Assembly: GCA_027625915.1 (NCBI GenBank)
Contig: JANTQA010000070.1
Span: 4,221,001-4,285,000 of the forward strand
DNA: 64,000 bases
Reading direction: 5' to 3'
DNA from: Anaeramoeba flamelloides
Taxonomy: Eukaryota; Metamonada; Anaeramoebidae
Position 1 is the first letter of the stretch; each line of letters opens with the position of its first letter. The notes beneath the pieces were generated by a model that was not told the DNA's origin, did not search any database, and worked only from the letters and a program-made list of their open reading frames with translations. Shown here piece by piece: positions 55,791 through 64,000 of the stretch. The position numbers were made by a program, and so were the translations under genes.

Positions 55791-57403
55791 TTTTATATCT
55801 CAAAATATTTTCAAAAATTCAATTAAAATCATTAATAGATTATTTTAAAATGAAATTCCAATAAATTATCATTGCGATTCTTGTAAATATTTGTTAGTTA
55901 TTATCACATTTTCAAATGGTTCAACTACAATTCGGAGTTAAAATAAATTAATGATTTTAAAAAAGACTTTTACCGTATGAGTAAATGCCAGTATGTTTAT
56001 AAATTGTAAAAATTTATTTCGAGATTCTAACCATCCATATTCCTAAAATGAAATTATTCGTTTCTAGACGGAATATTTATTCTGTTAGAATATCAGTTGA
56101 TAAATAAAATTTTCATTTTTTTTATTTTTTTACATCATATTCATGTAATTTTTTTTATTTGATTCAGGATAAATAGATAATCGAATTTTAAACCCCCTTC
56201 CGGACGAAGTTCCCATTTTTCTTAAAGTAATAATGTATTTTGCATATATTTAATCTCATATTCTTCTTCAAATCAATTTTTAATTTTTGGATTTGATCAT
56301 TTTTTCTTATTTAGTCAATTATTTTTTTATTTTTTCTTTTCTTTTCTTCTTTTTTTCTTTTCAATTTTCTTTGTTAAGAACCATTTTATCCAAATTTAGA
56401 CTGTTTTTTATTTTTTTTCTTTTTTTTAAATGTTTTTTAAAAAGTCAAATTTGAAAAAAAAAAAACAAGTTGGAAACCCAAAAAATAACATACATAAAAG
56501 TCAGACTTTGCATTTTTTATATAAAATAAATACCTTATCATTAAAAAATTGTATTTACAAGGTTTTTTGACTTTCCAAGATTTTGAGAAATTTTCTACTT
56601 GGAGTTTCAATTAAAGGTGTCGTATTATTTTTTAAGATTATATTTTTTTCCAAAAATAAATAGTATTTTTATGTAATTATTTTTTGAATATCAACTCTAA
56701 TCTGAAATTTATTATAACCCTTATTTCTAAACAACCATAATATGGTGTATTCTTAAAAAAAAATAAAATTTTCATTTTTGACTTGGTTGCTTTGTGTGAA
56801 ACGCGGTTTAGTTTAATTTGATCTTTTTTGTTTTCTAACCTTATTTTTGCATTTATTATTTTTTTTATATAAAAACAAGAAAAAATATTTAAAATAAAAA
56901 AGGGCATAAATACCAAAAGAAAATAATAAATAGAAAGTAATTTCTTGTAATAAATTTAATTATTCCAAAAAGGAAATATTTTGCAAACTAATACTTTAAA
57001 AATCATTTTTGTGATTTTATCTTCAAACAAATTTTATTGTTACAATTTTTATTACTTTTTTTTTCTTTTCTTCCTACCCACCCTTTTTAGGGGCGGTGAT
57101 TATTTTTTTTCTGATACTAAAAAATCAAAAAATAAATCTAATTTAAATTTTCCACTATTTTTCTATCATAAATCAGTATTTGACATAACATTCCATAAAT
57201 TATCAATAAAAATTTCCTTGGATTTTCCAGGTAACACACATTGACCTTTCAATTACCATTCATTATATTTCATTCGATAATTTCATTGATTTCCGATCAA
57301 AATTCTTTTTATTTTCAACAAAGTTTCCTTTAAAAGTCCCTGGAAATTAATCTTATTTTTGTTCTCCTGTGTAAGAGGGATTTTTTTCTATTTTATATAA
57401 GCT

Positions 57404-57980
57404 GTTTCCAAGAAAGTGGGGCAAATTTATTTTAAAATATATTTATTTAACACATTCTTCAAAAAAGAATTTAAATATATAAAATCACTAACCACCATTT
57501 ATAGATTCTTGGTAATAATTCAATTTTTTTCATAGTATTTTATTACATAAATAAAATTTCTCAAAATTTCTTATCTCGATTTTATCTGATATTTTTTATG
57601 TGTGAAAATTGGTTTTTATTATTTTCTTTTTGATTGAAAAAATCATTTTCATAACTTGTATAATCTCAACAAAATGTACAATATAATTAAAAACATATAA
57701 ATGTGTTTTCTTGTTTAAAAAACCATTTGTTCCCTTTCCATTTTTCCAGTTTTTTAATTGAAATTGGTCGGACATTGTTTTCACCAAAAAAAGTACTATT
57801 TTTTTTTTCATTTTTTGGAAATATTTCAACTAACATGTTTTGAATTAAATAGATAAGTGATAGGTTCAATCGGTATAAATATTAAACTTAATATGGTATA
57901 GTTGATTAATGATTAACTACACTAAAAAAGATTATTTTTTATGAAATGTAAAAAAAAATGCCCCACTTTTTTGTTAATAC
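57404..57980 (+). repeat. Dispersed TIR repeat R4, copy d
   Basis: It starts GTTTCCAAGAAAGTGGGGCA and ends GCCCCACTTTTTTGTTAATA. This copy shows the family's terminal GTGGGGCA best. The interior matches 1688-2264 and 44557-45137. The minus-strand frames at 57596-57869 are part of it. Confidence 0.65.
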
Positions 57981-58867
57981 CTTATGTAAAAAATTAGACT
58001 TTTTTATTTATTTGAATTTAAAAAGATTTTGTATCAAATTTAAACCAGTGTCTGTAAGAATTAAGTAGGTCAACTCGATTTACTTTTATTTTTTTATTTC
58101 TCTTTTAAAATTATCCAAATGGGAATTTGATTTTCTTATTGAAAAGTTTTGAAGGGTTACTGAGATAATTTTAAAATTGTTCTTTTCGTTCCAATTTATT
58201 TGTTAATGTTGGGCAATTTGTTTTTGATTTAAACCCAATAAACCCAGTTAAAACCCTTGTTAAATGACTATTTAGAAGAGAATATTTACCATTCAAATCT
58301 GTTTCTTTTTGTGAAAATGGTCATTTTGGTTTTAAATCTTTATTCGGTTAGTTTCAACTGAAAAAGAGGTTATTGTCAAAAAATTATTTTTAAGAATACT
58401 AAGTTTGAACTTTTTCGGATCTATTTTTGATGATAATTCCTTTTTCACAATAATCTAAAAAAAATTCGTTCAAAAATTTTTATGCCTAAAATAAATAAAA
58501 TGATGTTTCAAAACAAATCTTAAGGATAAAAAAAAATAATAGAGTTACTTTCAAAAAATAAATAATTGTGTTCACTTTCATTCTTCAATTAATTTAAAAA
58601 AAATTTTAAAACTGTTTCACTTTAATTCATTAAAAAAAAGTTATCAAAATTTTTACCAAGATATTTTCAAACACTTAAAAGATCAGATTTTAAAAAATTA
58701 TCTGTTTCAACGAACAATTAGAAAACACAGCGTTTTGAACAAAACAGAAGAAAAAAAACTATTCTTTCAAAAATGGAATAAAAATATGATCTACAAAATT
58801 AAAATTTGCAGTTAACATTTTTTCTCAAAACTTTTTTACTTTTTATTACTTCGTCAAGCACTCAATA

Positions 58868-61800
58868 ATGTATAATGTCAATTCAATAATTGAAGGACCA
58901 GATTTTATTACTGAAAAGGAAATAGGAAAGGGAAGTTATGCGATTGTTTATAAAGGAAAGATCAAAAGCACCGGAAAAGTATGTGCAGTCAAAGCTATCG
59001 ATTTAACCCGAAGGAAGATCAATCTAAAAAAAATCTATCGGGAAATAAAATTAATGAAATCAATGAACCACCAAAATATTGTCAAATTGTATGACACTTA
59101 TGTAACTTATTTTTCTTTGGATTTATCCAAAAAACCTTTTCTATTTTTTTTTTTTTTTTCGTTTTGTTTTTAAAATTTTGAACAAACCATTGTTTCTAAA
59201 AACCTGTTTGTTTTTAAAAATTACAGGTGGGGTTAACTGGACTTTTTTGATCCAAAGCTACACAATTTATTTGGTGATCCAAAAAATATTCAAAAATTTC
59301 TATTCTTTTGTTTTTTTTTGACAATCATATAAAAATTCAATTATGCCGAATCTTGCCTTTTAACTTTTTGAGATTACTTAGATCTTATCCATTTGAAATA
59401 TTCGCTTTACCTAACAGTTTCAGTGAATTAAATAGGAATATGATGTATCAAAATTTAACATCTAGAAAATTCTTCTAAAATTTTTACTCATAACAAATTC
59501 TATTTTTTGTTTTTGATTAATAACAATAAATGAATAGAGAACGAAAGAGTGTTTGTACATTATTATGGAATACTGTGGTAGGGGTGATCTTGATTTGGAA
59601 ATCCAAAAACGATTACACTTTGATGATTTAAGTGCAAAAAAAATCTTTCGGCAAATTGGTAAAATTCTTTTGGATCTTTTCTTTTTTTAAATTTAAAAGT
59701 AAACGTAACAACACTACACCGAAAAAGTTTCTTGTTTTTTTACCATATATCAAAAAACTGTTTTTAAATCAATTATTTGAAGTAAAGGACAGCAATCTAA
59801 TTAACAAATATAATCTTCAAAATTAATTTTTACTCAAAAACCCTGTTATTGAAAGACACTCAGGCTCTCTTTCTTTTGTGATCTCTTTGAACTGAAATAT
59901 AATATATAGTTTTAAAAAACATTTAAAAGTTTGTGAATCAAAAAAGAACCAAAATCTTGAAAATTTTTTAAATTATTTTGTATTTTACCTCGAATTTTCA
60001 AATTGTATGCTCTGTAGGATTAGAATGTGATACAATCGTCTTATAATGCTTTAAAAGAATTCTAACTTTAGGAAATTCAAAATATTGAAAATTTTTTGGA
60101 TTTTCGAGGTTTTTTTATAAAAATAATTTTTTGATCAAAAAATTTAATGTATTCTCAAACAAAACAAAATCAACTTTAAAGAGGATTTTATACAGAATGA
60201 AAAGGGAATTCGACTTTATTTCCAAATGTATTTTGATACTCCAACCCCCATAACTCTATATTCGTTAAAATAAAACTTAGGTGACCTTTTCATAATGAAG
60301 ATTGTGTTTTTTGAACCTTTTCACGATAAGTTTCAAATTTGGATAACAGAAAATGATTTTTTACCAAATTAACACATTTTCAAAAAAAAAATCCGAAATA
60401 TGAACATGATCTTTTGAATAAACATTCTTTTAAGTCAACAAATATGTCTTTAGTTCTAAAAATAATATTCAAAGAAGATGAAATTTGGGGAGTCCTTAAA
60501 GACAGATAAATTTCTAATACAGTTAATTCTACTTTTAAACCACAAACTTTGAATGAAATTTAATCGAAAGAAAAAATTCCCAATTAAGTTCCAAAATTCG
60601 AATTATTTCAAAATAAAATCTGAAAAAAAAAAAAAATTACAAAAAATCTGCCTTAATTTAAGATTTTTCTGTACCTTAAATTTCTTTAAATGTTTGTACT
60701 TTAAAAGTGGAACTGCGTGTATTTTGGTGTTTTTTTTTTTTACACTTAAGGGGTATCTAAATATTATATTCAGTGAGAGTTGAAATCCAATTGACTCATC
60801 AAAAAAAAAAAAAAATTCTTTAAAGGAGTTTCTCAATTGAAATATATGAAAAATATTGTCAAAATTAGAGTACTCTTGAGTTTTGAATGAAACATATTTC
60901 TTTCTTTGAACAATCTATTCTCAAACAAAAGTGGCGGATAAAGATCATCCATCAATTCTAGTAATGGGAATTTGATACTTTATTCATTAAGATTGAATTC
61001 TTTTAATTTCTTTTTAACTATTAAGATTTGCCCTTATTATAATTTTTTTAGAAAAATTCATCTGTCCTTTTCATAGGAAGAATATACCCAATAAAAAGTT
61101 ATCATTTTTTTCTTTTATTTCCTTTTGTTCATATTTTAAATATAAAGTGCCAAATTTTTTTGAATTTTTTTTATTAATTAAAGCCCTAGTATCAGTATAA
61201 AATCAAAAAGTGTCGATTTTTTTTTATCATTTTTTTGTCAATCTCCTTTTTCAAAAAAAAACATGAACAAAAGGTTTCCTAAAATGTAAAAATGTTTACT
61301 ATTCAAACTTCGTCAAACACTTGGTTCAAAACTAGGACTAAAAGATATTCCATAAAAGTTAATTTAAAAAAAAAATTGACAAAAAAATGGCCTTTTTTGC
61401 TTTTATACTGATACTGGTTTTTTTATAGTATTTTTTTTTAAGCAATTAGAAAATGTCTTGAATTTTAGAATTATTGAACTTGATGGAACACTTAATTATC
61501 TTTTTGTTGTAAATCAAATATTTTGATTCTTGATTATGGAAAAATATTTTTGTGGTGTGTTATCAAGTGCTTTTAAGTATCTAGGTTTTTTTAATCCTTG
61601 TTTTAGTTACGAAAATCTCTTGATTTTCTTAAGGTGTTTTTGAGTTTTCTATTTATTTGTGAAGTGTTCTAGGTTTTTTTTACTTTTTGAAATAAACAGA
61701 AAATTTTAATAAATTTTCGGTTTATTACAAAAAGCAAAAAAAAACCTAACGAAAATCAATAGACTTTCGAAATAAAATAGAAAACCTCAAAAAAAAAACC

Positions 61801-64000
61801 TAGAACACTTCACTAATCAAAACATAAATCAAAAAAAACCTAACAGTGGTTTTCCAAAATTCAAAATAATAGAGAAAAATAAAATATTTTACTCAATTCT
61901 TTTAAATTCTGGAAAAACTAAAGTTAAATATCTATGTTTTTTTATTATAGTGTAATTAATAAAAACCTTGGGTTTACTCAATTCTTTTATTTTTTTTTTA
62001 AAAAAAAAACAATAGCAGTTTTCCTATGATCTTATGTTTTATTCCGAAAATATATTGATTTTTTAATTAAAATAAAAACAGAAAGCTTGAGAAAAGTTAA
62101 GATAAATTTTTCAGAATTGAAAAGAATTGAGTCAAATAAAAGATGTTACTATATTCTTTAATTTAAAGAATACCTAACAATAAATCTAAATAATCAAAAA
62201 TTCAAACTTTTTAACACAGTTAAAATCTTTTAAAGAATAAGAATAAATTTTCTTCGAGTATTTTTTTTTATTTGATAAATTTTCTTTAATTACTCCTTTC
62301 TCTCTAAATAATAAAATAATAATAATAAATTTTCATTGTAATTTAGAAATAATTTGAATTTATAAAAATATTTCATTTTTTCTCTTTTTTTGTTTTTCGT
62401 TTCATTTTTTCAAATTACATATTAACTAATCTATTTCATTCAGATCGAAAAATTTTTTACAATAATTGATATAAGATTAAAGTTGAGTTTATTTAAATCC
62501 AAAAACTCAAATGGATGTTAGTTGGTGCCTTTCAACCTTTAACCGGTCAACAATTGTTGGTGAAATTTCAAAAAAAAATGAATAATACATTTTTTTAATT
62601 TGCTCTTCCAAAATTTTGGACAGATTAGATTATTATTTTTTCGTTTATTTATTTTTTTTTTTTCATTTTGATCAAGAGGATTACATATAAAAAACATTAA
62701 TACCGAATAACTTAAATATGATTTAATATTAGGTTTGGAAAATTTCAATATATAAAATTAGTTTTTTTGCCTATTGGTTTGATTCCAATGTTTCCAAATT
62801 TTTGAAATGGAGTTTATTGGATATTAATAATTCACGATAAATATATATATTTTTTAAAGTTCATCTGAATCTTTTGAACATCATTTTCATTTTATTGTTA
62901 ATTCCTTGACGAAATTATAATAATTTTCCAAAATAAGTAAGAGGTATTTTTTTGTTAATTTTTTTTTGAATTTGGTTTTTTTTTTATTTACTAAAATCAA
63001 AAACGATATTTTCATAATTTTTAAATAATTCTAAAGAATAAATAAAAAAAAAAAAAAATACAATGTGACTCTTCACATTTCTGTTATAATAATATATTAA
63101 AAGTAAATTCAAATATATGTAATTAAATTATTTTAATTTTCATTAATTATACAATTTATCAAATTCTAATTTATAACGATTGCACTCTGCCAACATATTC
63201 ATAAACAAAGATCCAAATTAATTCGAGAATTCTTTTTTTTTTTTTAATTTGTTTTTTAGAGATTGTTTTTATTATTTCAACTAATTATCAAAAAAAAATA
63301 TTTTTTCAATTTAAAAGTTACTTTTCTGCATAATTTAAGTTGAAAACGTAAAGTATAATTTTTTGGTGTTGAAAAGTAGGTTTTTTTCTGTGTAATATTC
63401 AAAAAAAAAAAAAAAAAAAGTTGTTGTAAAATACCAATAATTATTAAATTAAAATTTGAAAATTTCTTTTAATATGAATATATATTTATATTCTTTTTTA
63501 ATAACTGATTATTTATATAAAAATTATTAATGAAATAATACAACCTTAATTTATTTTTTATTATAAAAATTAAATAAAATAATTACTATAGTTTCTGCCT
63601 TAAAATATATGCATGAAAAGTTGTTTATTCATCGTGATATTAAACCACAAAACATCTTATTATGTAGCCCGAAAAGAAGAAACAAAAAGAAGAAACGGAA
63701 GAAGAAACAGGAACAGACTGAAAGTGGAGAAGAAAATAATTTTGAAGATGATTTAATTGTCAAATTAGCTGACTTTGGTTTAGCCCGCGATTTACCAAAT
63801 GTTGAAGTTGATCTAAAATATACAAAATGTGGAACACCCTTATATATGGCACCAGAGATCCTTGAAGGGAAAGAATATTCATCAAAGGTTGATTTGTGGT
63901 CCGCTGGTGCAGTTTTATATCAAATGTTAACTGGCAGTGCTCCATTTGTTGCGTTTGATTTAAATGATTTAAAACAACAATTTTTTGAACTTCGCCTCAA
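58868..64000 (+). CDS. ATG1/ULK-type Ser/Thr kinase, N-terminal part
   Basis: Three exons join in frame: 58868-59101, 59538-59658 and 63592 to the right edge, giving about 254 residues of an unfinished protein. Kinase landmarks: glycine loop [11 protein letters not shown] (20-30), Lys42 in AVKAI, Glu59 of helix [22 protein letters not shown] with Asp134, DFG at 179-181, [11 protein letters not shown], and [39 protein letters not shown] and LYQMLTG-APF fit the ATG1/ULK group, which starts autophagy. A related group cannot be excluded without the C-terminus. Between NILL and LIVKLADFG lies an inserted run rich in K, then E (about residues 144-172), absent from the usual ULK catalytic domain. 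Intron 1 is 436 bp and intron 2 is 3933 bp. The start is the first ATG of the frame, in a T-rich context. Confidence 0.85.
60520..60719. mobile_element. Palindromic mariner-like MITE R2, copy 4
   Basis: The 200-bp element is flanked by TA (60518-60519, 60720-60721). Ends are CAGTTAATTCTACTTTTAAA and TTAAAAGTGGAACTGCGTG. It is more diverged than 54916-55114 but keeps the same palindromic plan. It lies in the ULK giant intron, and the frames on both strands here belong to it. Confidence 0.75.
61554..61925. repeat. Foldback R3 relative in ULK giant intron
   Basis: GTGTGTTATCAAGTGCTTTT, GTGTTCTAGGTTTTTTTTAC, TTTCGGTTTATTACAAAAAG and AACCTAACGAAAATC match the interior of 12976-13538 and 34430-35110. 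The outer GTGCCGTAGAGTGCC motif is lost on the right side. Confidence 0.55.
62195..62812 (-). repeat. Dispersed repeat R6, reverse copy in ULK intron
   Basis: Read in reverse it carries the R6 order. The end near 62790-62812 (CCAATGTTTCCAAATTTTTG) corresponds to the R6 start. CCGGTCAACAATTGTTGGTG at about 62540 matches CACCAACAATTGTTGATC of the 76-620 and 11996-12525 copies. AACACAGTTAAAATCTTTTA at its left corresponds to the R6 end segment. Confidence 0.55.

Larger units (their letters stand above)
52862..58867. other. Intergenic region between divergent PDI and ULK genes
   Basis: About 6 kb with both promoters expected inside. It contains a pair of related elements (53783-54770), a mariner-like MITE (54916-55114), an R12 copy (55283-55790) and an R4 copy (57404-57980). 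No exon is recognisable. Frames of 60-90 codons (56677-56916, 56981-57244, 57596-57829) are F/K-rich and repeat-derived or chance. Confidence 0.5.

Noticed and set aside
1-64000. Ciliate germline sequence with excised segments instead of introns
   Set aside because: Breaks in genes have GT-AG borders and consistent phases, and stops follow the standard code, so spliceosomal introns explain them.
1-64000. tRNA, rRNA or other structured RNA genes
   Set aside because: No segment with tRNA-like boxes or raised G+C and cloverleaf pairing was found by eye. A covariance-model scan would be needed to exclude them.

Overview
This is a strongly A+T-rich eukaryotic nuclear window with long poly-A and poly-T runs throughout. 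All recognisable genes use the standard code, GT-AG introns and typical eukaryotic families, and several carry the K/N/Q-rich low-complexity inserts common in free-living protists. The sequence does not identify the species. I read it as a repeat-rich protist genome, possibly amoeboid or flagellate.

Seven genes can be supported. From left to right they are: the first exon of a DDX27/Drs1-like DEAD-box helicase (minus, 3318-4210); a PNUTS/PPP1R10-like PP1-targeting protein (plus, 8539-15254); a PIWI-clade Argonaute (plus, about 18763-26141); a small intronless HMG-box protein (plus, 28282-28815); a CK1/TTBK-type kinase ending in a CaaX-like box (minus, 31959-39184); a four-domain PDI-like ER protein (minus, 46593-52861); and an ATG1/ULK-type kinase running off the right edge (plus, 58868-64000). 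For PNUTS, TTBK, PDI and ULK the proposed splice sites keep the frame across every junction, and the joined proteins follow the family order.

Three of these proteins depart from their families. The PIWI protein has Ala where the first catalytic Asp normally lies (VGIA for VGID). The PDI-like protein has lost both CxxC active sites but keeps the fold, the cis-prolines and an ER-retention-like tail. The CK1/TTBK kinase ends in CTIL, a probable prenylation box.

Gene architecture is also odd. Each multi-exon gene has ordinary short introns plus exactly one giant intron of about 3.8-5.2 kb. These introns, like the 2-7 kb intergenic spaces, are packed with short non-autonomous elements: a TIR family with TTA/TAA target duplications, a palindromic TA-flanked mariner-like family, a foldback family ending in GTGCCGTAGAGTGCC, and several other inverted-repeat families. 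One decayed LINE reverse transcriptase lies inside the TTBK giant intron. Many repeats are long palindromes, so intron transcripts should form long hairpins. That is a suggestive but unproven setting for a PIWI protein without its usual slicer residue.

Limits: exon models were made by eye. Small exons in the helicase, in PIWI (N-terminus) and in the ULK continuation are missing. Repeat boundaries are approximate unless a target duplication is stated.
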